Below, piece after piece: positions 25,761-34,455 of a stretch of 64,000 nucleotides of DNA (its first letter is position 1; every line of letters starts with the position of its first letter). The stretch covers positions 62,001 to 126,000 of the forward strand of contig NZ_JACAOS010000015.1 in assembly GCF_013386165.1 (NCBI RefSeq), read 5' to 3'. This stretch comes from Pseudomonas gingeri (lineage in GTDB: Bacteria > Pseudomonadota > Gammaproteobacteria > Pseudomonadales > Pseudomonadaceae). Made by a program: the position numbers and the translations under genes. The notes under the pieces are model-generated. The model ran no database searches. It had not been told where the DNA came from and saw only the letters and a list, made by a program, of their open reading frames with translations.

Positions 25761-27074
25761 TTACTTCAACTGATTGGCAAACCGCCCCACCGCGCCCACC
25801 ACCTGCTTGGCCCCGTCCTGGATCTCGATGATCACCTCGCCGGCCTGGTTGGCCAGGGAGACGCCCTGTTCAGCCTTGTGCCGGCTGGTGGACATGTCGC
25901 GCACCGCCTCGTCCACCAGCTTCTGGTTCTGCTGGACCACCGTGACGATTTCCTCCGTGGCGGCACTGGTGCGCCCCGCCAGTTGCCGGACCTCGTCGGC
26001 CACCACCGCAAACCCTCGGCCCTGCTCCCCGGCCCGGGCCGCCTCGATGGCGGCATTGAGCGCCAGCAGGTTGGTTTGCGCGGCAATACCGCCAATGGTC
26101 TGGACCATCGAGGTAATCAGCATCGATTGTTTGCCCAAGGCCTCAATGCCCTCCGAGGCCGACTGCATCTCCTCGGAAATGGCCTGCATGGTCAGCACCG
26201 TGTCCTTGACCACCGTGGCCCCGCGCTGCGCGGTCGTGTCGGTCTGCAACGAAATATCGTAGGCAATGCCCGCCGCCTCGCTGACCTCCTTCTCGCGCAC
26301 CACCTGGTCGGTCACCAAACTGGCGAACTTGACCACTTTGTAGAGTTGCCCCTGAGCATCATGGACCGGGTTGTAGGTGGCCTCCAACCAGACATCCCGC
26401 CCATGGCTGTCGACGCGCTTGAAGCGACCCGCGACGAACTCCCCGCGATTGAGGGTCGTCCAAAAGGCCTGGTACTGAGTGGACGCCGCTTCTTCGGCAG
26501 TGCAGAAAATACGGTGATGTTTGCCGACGATCTGCGCCAGCGAGTAGCCCATGGCCCGCAGGAACTGGTCATTGGCGGTGATCACCTCGCCCTTGAGGTT
26601 GAATTCGATCACGGCCGTGGAACGCAGCAAGGCCTGGATAAAGGCCTCGTTCTCCTTCATGGTCTCGACCGTGCGGCTGACATCGCGAGCGAAACACTGG
26701 ATATGCAACAGCTCGCCCTTCTCGTTCCTGACCGGCTGCCAACTGCCATGCATCCAGGCCAGGCTGCCATCAGCGCGCAGGAAACGGTAGTTATCGCTGA
26801 CCGACTCGCCCTTGGCCACCGCCGCCTGGAGGTTACGGTAGCAGTCCAGGTTTTTGACATAGGCCGGGATGATCTGGTCCAAGGGCCGACCTCGCAGTTG
26901 CTCGTCGGTATAACCCAGCAGATCGAGAAAACGCTGATTGAAGTCGATGATGCGAAATTGCGGATCGAGCAGCAGCGAGACCATTTCCGCCGTCATGCCG
27001 TGGAACAATTGGTGCAACCTGAAAAGCTCTTCTTCTTTGCTCTCTAATATCTTCTTCAGATTAGTATTGAACAT
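25761..27074 (-). CDS. BdlA-like PAS-PAS chemoreceptor
   Basis: 437 residues without membrane helices. Two PAS domains (about 25-140 and 145-270, each ending in a PAC-type strand) precede a short methyl-accepting signalling domain with the conserved tip [19 protein letters not shown] near residue 335. This is the layout and about the size of Pseudomonas BdlA, which triggers biofilm dispersion, and of Aer-type soluble receptors. The first PAS may bind heme or flavin; no cofactor residue can be named with certainty. Single gene. Confidence 0.85.
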   Translation of the reverse strand: MFNTNLKKILESKEEELFRLHQLFHGMTAEMVSLLLDPQFRIIDFNQRFLDLLGYTDEQLRGRPLDQIIPAYVKNLDCYRNLQAAVAKGESVSDNYRFLRADGSLAWMHGSWQPVRNEKGELLHIQCFARDVSRTVETMKENEAFIQALLRSTAVIEFNLKGEVITANDQFLRAMGYSLAQIVGKHHRIFCTAEEAASTQYQAFWTTLNRGEFVAGRFKRVDSHGRDVWLEATYNPVHDAQGQLYKVVKFASLVTDQVVREKEVSEAAGIAYDISLQTDTTAQRGATVVKDTVLTMQAISEEMQSASEGIEALGKQSMLITSMVQTIGGIAAQTNLLALNAAIEAARAGEQGRGFAVVADEVRQLAGRTSAATEEIVTVVQQNQKLVDEAVRDMSTSRHKAEQGVSLANQAGEVIIEIQDGAKQVVGAVGRFANQLK

Positions 27075-27110
27075 GACTGCAAGAATCCCTTTGGCCGTAC
27101 TATTCCAAGA

Positions 27111-27137
27111 CTATCGGTGTACTCGGCAATAACTGAG
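27111..27137 (-). promoter_or_regulatory. Weak FliA-like promoter upstream of the BdlA-like gene
   Basis: On the minus strand CTCAGTTA, 11 bases and ACCGATAG resemble a sigma-28 site, about 40 bases before the start. The -35 half is poor. Confidence 0.25.
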
Positions 27138-27323
27138 ACCATCGGTCGCCTGGAACTGACGCCGCAGGTTGCTTGAAAGCCGACAGCCACTCGTCTGCCA
27201 AGCCCGCGAGGTGCAGACGTGGTTGTTAACAAGATAGTTCAGGTAAAGGCGCCTTGCAGAAAGGTATGTGCAGGGCGACGGGCAGGTTCCGGGGTCAGCG
27301 CACTGCTGGCCGTGCACAGGGCG

Positions 27324-28280
27324 CTATCGGCTTGCGCTCGCCGGCCATACCAGCGGCGGAACCACAAAGCTGGCCTTCATCCGCTTGACCTCTTCAACCG
27401 GACTGCCGCCGAACAGCCGCTTGAACTCACGCCCGAACTGCGATGCGCTTTCGTAGCCCACTTCCAGGGCCGCACTCGCGGCGCTCATGTCGTTCCTGAC
27501 CATCAGCAAACGTGCCTGATGCAAGCGGATCGACTTCAGGTATTGCAGCGGTGACGTCTGGGTGACCGACTTGAAATGACTATGGAACGAGGGAACGCTC
27601 ATGCCCGCCTCGCCGGCCAATTGCTCCACGCTCAGCGGCAGGCTGAAGGCCCCATGAATTCTGCGAATGGCCTTGGCTATCTTGCCGAACTGGCCTTGCA
27701 GGGTAAGTGCCGCGCGCATGGCGCCGCCCTGCTCCCCGGTCAATGCCCGAAAATAGATTTCGCGGACCAGTGCGGGGCCGAGGATTTCGGCCTCCAAAGG
27801 CCGCGCCATCACTTCGACAAAACGCAAGACCGACTCGCTCATCGCCCGGTCCATGGGCGTCGATAACATACCCTGGGGTTTGGACGACGGGACGCCGCCC
27901 TGCTGGTCGATTTGCAGGATCAGATCGGCGACAACGTTGAAATCCAGGTGCAGGTAAATGGCGAGTAGCGGTGCCTGTTCAGTGGCCTGGGTTTGCATGG
28001 TGAATGGCACGGGCACTGCAACGGCCAGGTAATGCTGCTCGTCGTAAAGGTAGACCTGGTCGCCGAAAAAGCCGCGCTTGCTGCCCTGGCAGACAATGAC
28101 GATACCCGGCTGGTAGAACACCGGGGTCAGGCTCAACGGCCGGTTGGAGCGCAGGAAACGTACATCCGGCAGCGCCGTGAGGTTGTAACCTTCCCGGGGT
28201 GTCAGCTTGTCCATCAGCGCAATCATGCGCTGGCGCACGTCGCTGGGGTCCCACGTCTCGGCGTTCACCTGATTTCCCAT
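27324..28280 (-). CDS. AraC family regulator (AraC_N type)
   Basis: 318 residues if started at ATG 28280 (MGNQVNAETWDPSD); an ATG at 28424 would add 48 residues and place the start within 45 bases of the divergent gene. The N-terminal AraC_N domain reads LPDVRFLRSNRPLSLTPVFYQPGIVIVCQG, and the C-terminal domain has LAGEAGMSVPSFHSHFKSVTQTSPLQYLKSIRL and ALEVGYESASQFGREFKRLFG. Regulators of this type are often divergent from a dehydrogenase or reductase that they control, here the SDR gene. Confidence 0.87.
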   Translation of the reverse strand: MGNQVNAETWDPSDVRQRMIALMDKLTPREGYNLTALPDVRFLRSNRPLSLTPVFYQPGIVIVCQGSKRGFFGDQVYLYDEQHYLAVAVPVPFTMQTQATEQAPLLAIYLHLDFNVVADLILQIDQQGGVPSSKPQGMLSTPMDRAMSESVLRFVEVMARPLEAEILGPALVREIYFRALTGEQGGAMRAALTLQGQFGKIAKAIRRIHGAFSLPLSVEQLAGEAGMSVPSFHSHFKSVTQTSPLQYLKSIRLHQARLLMVRNDMSAASAALEVGYESASQFGREFKRLFGGSPVEEVKRMKASFVVPPLVWPASASR

Positions 28281-28465
28281 CCTCACTGGCACTGCCGCCG
28301 ATTGTGCGCAAGGCTGGCCGGGAATAACAGAGCGCTCATAGGAATAGGCTAGACATTCAGAGGAAGCGAGCTCTCCCTGCCGACGCCCGGGGACTAGAGT
28401 TGAGTCATTCGTACACCGGGACATCTCGCTGTCGGACCCACTCCTTTGCCATGAGAGAAATCAGC

Positions 28466-29308
28466 ATGTCGTCAGTCAAAACCCTGCTTATCACCGGCGT
28501 CAGCAGCGGCTTCGGGCGAGCACTCGCCATTGAGGCGATTGCCGCCGGCCATCGGGTGATCGGTACACTGCGCAACGAAGCAGCCCGGCAGGCCTTTGAG
28601 GCCCTGGCACCGTCCCAAGCCTTCGGGCGTTTGCTCGATATCACCGATTTCGACCGTATCGACACCGCAGTGGCCGAGATGGAATCCTCGCTGGGACCTA
28701 TCGATGTCCTGGTCAACAACGCGGGTTATGGCCATGAAGGGATCTTCGAAGAGTCATCACTCGAAGAAATACGCCACCAGTTCGAGGTCAATGTCTTTGG
28801 CGCCGTGGCGGTGACCAAGGCGCTGCTGCCTTATCTGCGCCAGCGCCGCCGGGGCCACATCATCAACATCACGTCCATGGGCGGCTTCATCACCCTGCCC
28901 GGCATTGCGGACTACTGCGGCAGCAAATTCGCCCTGGAAGGGATCTCCGAAACACTGAGCAAGGAGCTCAAGCCGTTCAATATCGCGGTGACGGCCGTTG
29001 CCCCGGGATCGTTTCGTACCGATTGGGCCGGCCGCTCCATGGTCCGTTCGCCACGCAGCATCGCCGACTACGACGCCCTGTTCGACCCCATCCGAACCGC
29101 CCGCGAAGCCAAGAGCGGCAAACAGCTGGGCGATCCCGTCAAAGCGGCCAAGGCCATGCTCAGCCTGATCGCCAGCGACCAACCGCCGGCTCACCTGCTG
29201 CTGGGCAGTGACGCACTCGCGCTGGTTCGGGAAAAGCTCGCCAGCTATGCGGCGGAACTCGACGCCTGGGAGGCACTGACCCGCTCCACGGACTTCGACG
29301 CGGACTAA
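28466..29308 (+). CDS. Short-chain dehydrogenase/reductase
   Basis: 280 residues from the ATG at 28466, with GAGAGAAA upstream. Classical SDR features: cofactor loop TGVSSGFGRAL, NNAGYG near residue 87, active-site Ser in NITSMGGF and Tyr-Cys-Gly-Ser-Lys (YxxxK). Arg rather than Asp after the second strand (GTLRNE) favours NADP(H). The substrate is unknown. Its stop overlaps that of the convergent DUF1289 gene. Likely controlled by the divergent AraC regulator. Confidence 0.9.
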   Translation: MSSVKTLLITGVSSGFGRALAIEAIAAGHRVIGTLRNEAARQAFEALAPSQAFGRLLDITDFDRIDTAVAEMESSLGPIDVLVNNAGYGHEGIFEESSLEEIRHQFEVNVFGAVAVTKALLPYLRQRRRGHIINITSMGGFITLPGIADYCGSKFALEGISETLSKELKPFNIAVTAVAPGSFRTDWAGRSMVRSPRSIADYDALFDPIRTAREAKSGKQLGDPVKAAKAMLSLIASDQPPAHLLLGSDALALVREKLASYAAELDAWEALTRSTDFDAD

Positions 29309-29487
29309 CGCTTCTTTTTCTGCAAGCTTTTCAGGCGTTGCGCCGCCCGTTGCACCGCGGCCATTTTTTCCGGGCGCTTCATGCGTTTCCACTGTTTGAT
29401 CTCTTCCTTGGAGCGCCCACAGCTCAGGCACATTTCGCTGTTGAGCTGGCACACGGAAATACAGGGATTGTCGATGTCCTTGGCCAT
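29305..29487 (-). CDS. DUF1289 protein, 60 aa
   Basis: A small basic protein with the DUF1289 cysteine pattern: NPCISVCQLNSEMCLSCGRS (four Cys), then W and a Lys/Arg-rich helix to the end. The cysteines probably bind a metal or an iron-sulfur cluster. It follows the hypothetical gene at 29491 with only three bases between, forming a two-gene unit. The function of the family is unknown. Confidence 0.85.
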   Translation of the reverse strand: MAKDIDNPCISVCQLNSEMCLSCGRSKEEIKQWKRMKRPEKMAAVQRAAQRLKSLQKKKR

Positions 29488-29490
29488 GGT

Positions 29491-29865
29491 TCAGCCGCGC
29501 CCCGGACGCGGGCTGCGCGCAAGGTGCTGCTGCCAGTTGCCGGCGCTCACCTGCTGGCAATGCTCCTCGCTATCGAACGCCAGATGAGCGGACACCTGCT
29601 TGACCTCGACATCAGCGTCGCGCAGGGCCTCAGTGGTCAGTTCGAGCATCTGCCGGGCTGACTCGCCGGCCAACGCCTGATCCCGGTTGGCCCGGGTGTC
29701 GAAAACCCAGGTCACCCGCAGGCTGGAGGGAAAGTGCGCGAAGTCCACCTCATGGGTCAGCCAGGCAAACCCGACGACTCGGGCCTTGGCCGTCTCGCAG
29801 GCCTCGGTCAGGGTGGCAACCAGGCGACGCTCGAGCTGCGCCTGCTCGCGTTTACTCAACAACAT
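29491..29865 (-). CDS. Conserved hypothetical protein
   Basis: 124 residues from the ATG at 29865, with AAAAGGA seven bases upstream; the frame extends to 29916 without a better start. The sequence is LLSKREQAQLERRLVATLTEACETAK, then VVGFAWLTHEVDFAHFPSSLRVTWVFDT and a C-terminal helical part. I do not recognise a domain. No signal or membrane segment. Probably an ordinary cytoplasmic protein co-transcribed with the DUF1289 gene. Confidence 0.65.
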   Translation of the reverse strand: MLLSKREQAQLERRLVATLTEACETAKARVVGFAWLTHEVDFAHFPSSLRVTWVFDTRANRDQALAGESARQMLELTTEALRDADVEVKQVSAHLAFDSEEHCQQVSAGNWQQHLARSPRPGRG

Positions 29866-30080
29866 GGTTCGATCCTTTTCATCTCGATGGCGCAGAGTAT
29901 GCCTCATCATCGACAAAGCCCAATCTCGACAGAGCGACGAGAGGCGCTTCGGACATGCGCGCGAACAGTCGACAGTTCATTCGCCTCCCCCTAAGCTGAG
30001 CGAAGAAAAAACAGGGGCGACGGGTGCTCGATCCGCCAGCAGGCCTGCCGCAGAAAAACCAGAACCAGGAATCGCCCTCT

Positions 30081-30305
30081 ATGACGATGATTGACGCCGA
30101 TCTCTTGAAACCCTACCTGACAGAAGCAGACAACGCCCGTCAGGCATGGCGCACGGCGGTCGCCGCCTTGAGCAAGTCGCACAAAGATGCGCTGGAAGAA
30201 GGATTCCGGGCCGTCAAGGTCGCCGAGCGAAGCTATTATCGATGCTGCGAAGAACTGGCCAATGCCCTGCGTAGCACGGTTGAGGGTGCCGAAGGTTCGA
30301 GCTGA
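30081..30305 (+). CDS. Small hypothetical protein, 74 aa
   Basis: ATG at 30081; a second ATG at 30087 is possible. The sequence is mostly helical with YLTEADNARQAWRTAVAALSKSHKDALEEGF and a late cysteine pair (YYRCCEELANAL). No family recognised. Divergent from the hypothetical gene at 29865. Codon use is Pseudomonas-like, but the case for a real gene is moderate. Confidence 0.5.
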   Translation: MTMIDADLLKPYLTEADNARQAWRTAVAALSKSHKDALEEGFRAVKVAERSYYRCCEELANALRSTVEGAEGSS

Positions 30306-30665
30306 ACAATCCCCTTGCCGCACTGAGCAGGATCAACGAATCCCCCCAGATCGTTGCCTTGTGCGCATGAGCGAGTCCGTGAATTTCACTGCCGGATCCT
30401 GAAAGGTCTTAATTGCAGTGTCGATATGGCCAGTCCATTTAAATACCGCCCGCAACTGTAGGACGTTTCACACCAAACGTGTCCTTGCAGTCTGATTTTC
30501 GTCGATGAACAACGTCGCTACCATCGGAGTATGGCGTCCATCAATCAAGTTCCTACAACGGATACTCCCGAGACTGAACACTTGAAGTGGATGACTTAAA
30601 GGAAGCATCAGGGCGATTGCTGGTATCGCTCGCCCCTTCATTGACCTCGAGAGGCTGCCTGACTC
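30306..30665. other. Intergenic region, no recognised feature
   Basis: 360 bases. It holds an imperfect dyad around 30461-30485 (GGACGTTT facing AAACGTGTCC). I see no gene on either strand; long frames on the minus strand are antisense to the next gene. Confidence 0.4.
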
Positions 30666-31253
30666 ATGACCCAGATTGCCCAATTGCCGACACCCCAAAC
30701 CGACCGTGTGCTGATCCTGCGTATTGAATTGAAGTGGATAACACCCACGATCTGGCGTCAGGTAGCGGTCCCCGAAAGCATCACCCTGGGTAATCTGCAC
30801 CAGGTCATTCAGGCGACAATGGGCTGGACGGGCACGCACCTTCACGAATTTGAAATCAGCGGTGACAGCTACGACGTTGCAACGCCCGACACCGGCTGGA
30901 AGCCACCGGTCATTGTGGAGAAACGCCAGACGCTGATCAGCGCCCTGCAAGGCAAACAGACGTTGCGTTATGTCTATGATTTCAGCGATGGCTGGGAGCA
31001 CCTGATCCGGCTGGAGAAAATCATACCGGCTGATGTCTGCCCACAATTGCCCTACTGCATCGACGGCGCCAACGCCCGGCCACCGGAAGATATTGGCGGC
31101 ATGCTGGGTTATGACGAGTTTCTGACGGCCCTGCACGACGCCGGCCACCCCGAGCATGGAAACGTGCTGGAATGGTTCGGCGATAACGACTTTGATCCCA
31201 CCACCTTTGATTGTGTTCGTATCAATCGATCCCTGAAGCAGATCAGGCTCTAA
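30666..31253 (+). CDS. Plasmid pRiA4b ORF-3-like protein
   Basis: 195 residues. The family pattern is clear: IELKWITPTIWRQVAVPESITLGNLHQVIQ at the N-terminus, then HLHEFEISG, RYVYDFSDGWEHLIRLEK near residue 105, and CIDGANARPPEDIGGMLGYDEFLTALHD followed by WFGDNDFDPTTFD. The family was named from an Agrobacterium plasmid and is spread by transfer; its function is unknown. Single gene, with a 360-base upstream gap. Confidence 0.85.
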   Translation: MTQIAQLPTPQTDRVLILRIELKWITPTIWRQVAVPESITLGNLHQVIQATMGWTGTHLHEFEISGDSYDVATPDTGWKPPVIVEKRQTLISALQGKQTLRYVYDFSDGWEHLIRLEKIIPADVCPQLPYCIDGANARPPEDIGGMLGYDEFLTALHDAGHPEHGNVLEWFGDNDFDPTTFDCVRINRSLKQIRL

Positions 31254-31290
31254 AGTCCCCGTGAGAGACGGCAATCAGCGTGTCTTCCCT

Positions 31291-32250
31291 TCACTGATTG
31301 CCAAGGGGCGGTGCTGCTATCAACGAGCGGGTAATGTCCTCTTGCGCCCTGCCCCGCCCCATCAGCCAGCGCTGAAAGGCCCGGCACTGAGCTTTCTGCA
31401 ACGTATTGGGGTGCCAACTCAGGTAGTAGGGCGAGGGCAGTACCATGGCGCTCCCCCAGGGAATGACCAGACGCCCTTCATCAATGTCGCGGGAAATCAT
31501 CGAGAACTGCGCCAGCACCACGCCTTGATGATCGATGGCGGCTTGAATCGCCATGCTCGACGAAGAAAAACTACGGCGGATGACAATCGCCTGCTCGACG
31601 CTGACGCCTTCCCGCTCGAACCATTCGTCCCATGAGGGCGGTGAGTCGAATTTCGGTCGCGAATCGATACGGATCAGCGGGTATTGCAGCAGGTCAGCGG
31701 CCTGCTCCACCCGCCCCGGAGAGCCTGGAACGCCCAACAGCCCAGGTGAGCAGGCCGGCACCACACAATCGCGAAACAGCACGGCACTATGCTCCGGATA
31801 TTGGCCAGGTTCGCCATAGCCGATCCGAAAGTCGGCATTTTCCTCCTCTGACGTATCCGCCAACGTGCTGTCCAGATAGATGTCGAGATCCCCATGCCCG
31901 TGCTGCCATTCGTAGGTCAGGGGCGCCAGCCACTTGGTCATCAGCGAAGGCAGGCCACTGACATACAGGTTGTTGGGATTTTTCGAGCGCTCGACTTCGG
32001 AAACCGCAGCCCGCAACTCTTCAAAGGCGGCAGAACAACGCGCATGAAAACGCAGGCCAATGGCATTCAACCGCAGGCGCTGTCCCTCCTTGACCGTCAG
32101 GCTCATGCCCAAGGCCTCATCCAGCAACTTCATCTGCTGGCTCACCGCGCCCACGGAAAGGTTCAAGCGTTTAGCCGCCTGGGATATGCCGCCGCAGTGG
32201 CCGACGGTTTCAAATACCTGGAGGGCTCGCAGGGGCGGTAAACGGCTCAT
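31291..32250 (-). CDS. LysR-type regulator beside the lyase gene
   Basis: 319 residues from the ATG at 32250, with AAGGTG upstream; the frame runs on to 32328. The start LPPLRALQVFETVGHCGGISQAAKRLNLSVGAVSQQMKLLDEALG is of the GcvA-like LysR group. The effector domain follows. It is divergent from the histidine-ammonia-lyase homologue, with 170 bases between, and is its most likely regulator. Confidence 0.88.
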   Translation of the reverse strand: MSRLPPLRALQVFETVGHCGGISQAAKRLNLSVGAVSQQMKLLDEALGMSLTVKEGQRLRLNAIGLRFHARCSAAFEELRAAVSEVERSKNPNNLYVSGLPSLMTKWLAPLTYEWQHGHGDLDIYLDSTLADTSEEENADFRIGYGEPGQYPEHSAVLFRDCVVPACSPGLLGVPGSPGRVEQAADLLQYPLIRIDSRPKFDSPPSWDEWFEREGVSVEQAIVIRRSFSSSSMAIQAAIDHQGVVLAQFSMISRDIDEGRLVIPWGSAMVLPSPYYLSWHPNTLQKAQCRAFQRWLMGRGRAQEDITRSLIAAPPLGNQ

Positions 32251-32420
32251 GGTGATGCACCTTCTCGAAGGCCTGTTTAAGTTTAGAAATTCTATTAAAA
32301 CTGACAGAAATTGCCATATTTTCTTCATCTATAAATCGCTTTAGCCTTCTCCCACGCTCAATCGGGCGATGGTCTGGCTGGTCCAGCCTCCTCAATTATT
32401 TCGTTTCTCGGGAGTTCGCA

Positions 32421-33962
32421 ATGAAAGCTCATCCTCAGCAGATCACTCAGGTCGTTCTTGGCGACAGAGAACCTTCCATCGAAGAGTTCGTCGCGGTAGC
32501 CCGTTATTCCGCCAAGGTGTCCTTTGCCGAGAGCTACAAGAACCGGGTGAAAAAATCCCGGGGTCTGGTGGAGCGTTTTCTCGATGAGAATCGCCTGGTC
32601 TATGGGGTGACCACCGGGTTCGGCGATAACGTTCGGCATGTGATTTCGCCGCAGAATGCCAAGGAGCTTCAGGTCAATATCGTCCGCTCCCACGCCGTCG
32701 CGGTGGGCGAGCCGCTCAAGCGTGAGCAGGTCCGGGCGATCCAGTTGATGCTGCTGATCAGCCTGGGCAAAGGCTTTTCCGGGGTCCGTCTGGAATTGCT
32801 GGAGTTGATTGCCGGCCTGCTCAACAACGAAGTCGTGCCGTTTGCGCCAGGCGAAGGCTCGGTGGGCTATCTGGCCGTCGAAGGGCACCTGGCCCTGGTC
32901 CTGCTTGGCGAGGGCAAAGCCCGGGTCAATGGCGGCGAATGGGTCGATGGCGCCACCGCGCTGGAACAGGTCGGCCTGCAACCGACCGACCTGCAGTGCA
33001 AAGAAGGCCTGGCCATGCTCAATGGCACCATGTCGGTGACCGCCATCGCGACTCTGGCCCTCTATAACGCCATGCAGACCGCCTCCCTGGCCGACGTGGC
33101 CGCCGCCCTTTCGCTGGAAGCACTGAAAGGCACGATTCGCGCCTTCGACCCGCTCTATCACTCGATCAAGGCACACAAGGAGCAAGCGCAAACCGCCAGG
33201 GAGATAAAGGCGATGCTGCATGACAGCCAACTGATCGCCGAAAACATCGACTACCGGTTGCAGGACGCCTACAGCCTGCGAGCCATTCCCCAGGTGCACG
33301 GCGCGTCGAAGCGCTTCATCGATCACGCCCGGGAAAATATCGAAAACGAAATCCATTCCTCGGGCGACAACCCGATCATCTTCCCGCTGGAAGACGGCGA
33401 CGGCATTGCCATCTCCGGGGCCAACTTCGACGGCAGCTACATCGGCATGTCGGCGGACTCGTTGTGTGTGGCGCTGGCCAACCTGGCGAAGATTTCCGAG
33501 CGTCGTACCGACCGCATGGTCAACTCGCACTTCAGTGAAATGCCGGCCTTCCTGGTTCGCAACCCCGGCCTCAACAGCGGCTACATGATCCTCCAGTACA
33601 CCGCCGCCGGCCTGTATGCGGAAATGAAGGCACTGTCATTCCCCTCCTCTGTTGACAGCTTCTCGACCTGCGCCAACCAGGAAGATCTGGTCAGCCTGGC
33701 GTATAACGCCGCGATCAAGGCTTACAAGGTTTCTGAAAAGCTCGAGTCGGTGCTGGCGATTGAACTGCTGGTGGGCTGCCAGGCCCTGGACTTCCATGAT
33801 GTGCACAAGGCATCCAGTGTAACCAAGGCGGTTTATGACCTGGTGCGCAGCCGTGTGCCGGTCGCCGAGCATGATCGGGCCTTCTATCAGGACATGGTGA
33901 GTGTTACCGAACAGGTGCGCAGTGGTGAGATTCTGGCCACGGTGCAGAAACACCTGAAGTAA
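32421..33962 (+). CDS. HAL/PAL-family lyase lacking the MIO tripeptide (ergothionase-like?)
   Basis: 513 residues, ATG at 32421. Overall it is an aromatic amino acid lyase: YGVTTGFG (catalytic Tyr) near residue 61, EGLAMLNGTMS near 195, QDAYSLRAIPQVHGA (Tyr and Arg), NFDGSYIGMSADSL, SERRTDRMVN and ANQEDLVSL (Glu). In place of GSVGASGDLAPLAH, however, it reads GSVGYLAVEGH at 146-156: Ala-Ser-Gly, which cyclises to the MIO electrophile, is missing, with a net loss of three residues and Tyr for Asp. It should therefore not deaminate histidine by the usual route. From memory, ergothionase, which removes trimethylamine from ergothioneine, is a HAL relative without MIO and of similar length. That is the best candidate function, not proven. 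Alternative: an inactive homologue. Confidence 0.8.
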   Translation: MKAHPQQITQVVLGDREPSIEEFVAVARYSAKVSFAESYKNRVKKSRGLVERFLDENRLVYGVTTGFGDNVRHVISPQNAKELQVNIVRSHAVAVGEPLKREQVRAIQLMLLISLGKGFSGVRLELLELIAGLLNNEVVPFAPGEGSVGYLAVEGHLALVLLGEGKARVNGGEWVDGATALEQVGLQPTDLQCKEGLAMLNGTMSVTAIATLALYNAMQTASLADVAAALSLEALKGTIRAFDPLYHSIKAHKEQAQTAREIKAMLHDSQLIAENIDYRLQDAYSLRAIPQVHGASKRFIDHARENIENEIHSSGDNPIIFPLEDGDGIAISGANFDGSYIGMSADSLCVALANLAKISERRTDRMVNSHFSEMPAFLVRNPGLNSGYMILQYTAAGLYAEMKALSFPSSVDSFSTCANQEDLVSLAYNAAIKAYKVSEKLESVLAIELLVGCQALDFHDVHKASSVTKAVYDLVRSRVPVAEHDRAFYQDMVSVTEQVRSGEILATVQKHLK

Positions 33963-34455
33963 AAGCGCCAGACCAAGGCGGCCTTTCAGCCGTTATCGGG
34001 GTGCGTTTCGCAGCATCCCGACGACTGAAGGCTGGCCTTGAGGTCTGACCCGGTTTCCAGTGTCACGCGCCCCATTCCTGTCCCCCAAATCCCCCTCCCA
34101 GTCGTTTCCCAGCGCGCACTAACATCTCTCAAACTGTCACCGAGCGCCCCAACGTGGCGCAATTCCCAGCTCAGGTAACAGTCGTAACACCGTCGCAAAA
34201 TCCCTCAGGAAAAAAACTACTCCCGCCAAAGCCTTGTCTCAAGGGCTTCTCAGCAAAATTCCGAGTTTTATTGAGCGACGACCGCATAAGTTGGCCGCTT
34301 GATTGCATATGCTTGTATGTACAAGTAAATGTGTGTGCGTATAAGTTGCCACTGAACGCTACACAGAACCGGTTTCCGCTTGTGAGGGACGTCCCACACA
34401 AGCTCACTCGCCCACTGCCTGGGCTGGTTTGGATTGATCGCAGAGGAGTTTTTTC
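33963..34455. other. Leader region of hutU with HutC-like operator
   Basis: About 490 bases between the lyase and urocanate hydratase genes. The first 300 hold nothing I recognise. From 34303 there is a promoter-like pair (TTGCAT, 17 bases, TAAATG) whose spacer is a palindrome of the HutC type. The separate promoter means hutU need not be co-transcribed with the lyase gene. Confidence 0.55.
34312..34325. promoter_or_regulatory. HutC-type operator upstream of hutU
   Basis: CTTGTATGTACAAG is an almost perfect palindrome (CTTGTA/TACAAG halves) matching the kind of site bound by the histidine-utilisation repressor HutC. It lies between the -35 and -10 elements of the presumed hutU promoter, where a repressor would block polymerase. 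No hutC gene is in the window. Confidence 0.7.

Noticed and set aside
30468..31274. 268-residue frame on the minus strand
   Set aside because: Antisense to the pRiA4b ORF-3-like gene, which has strong family motifs.
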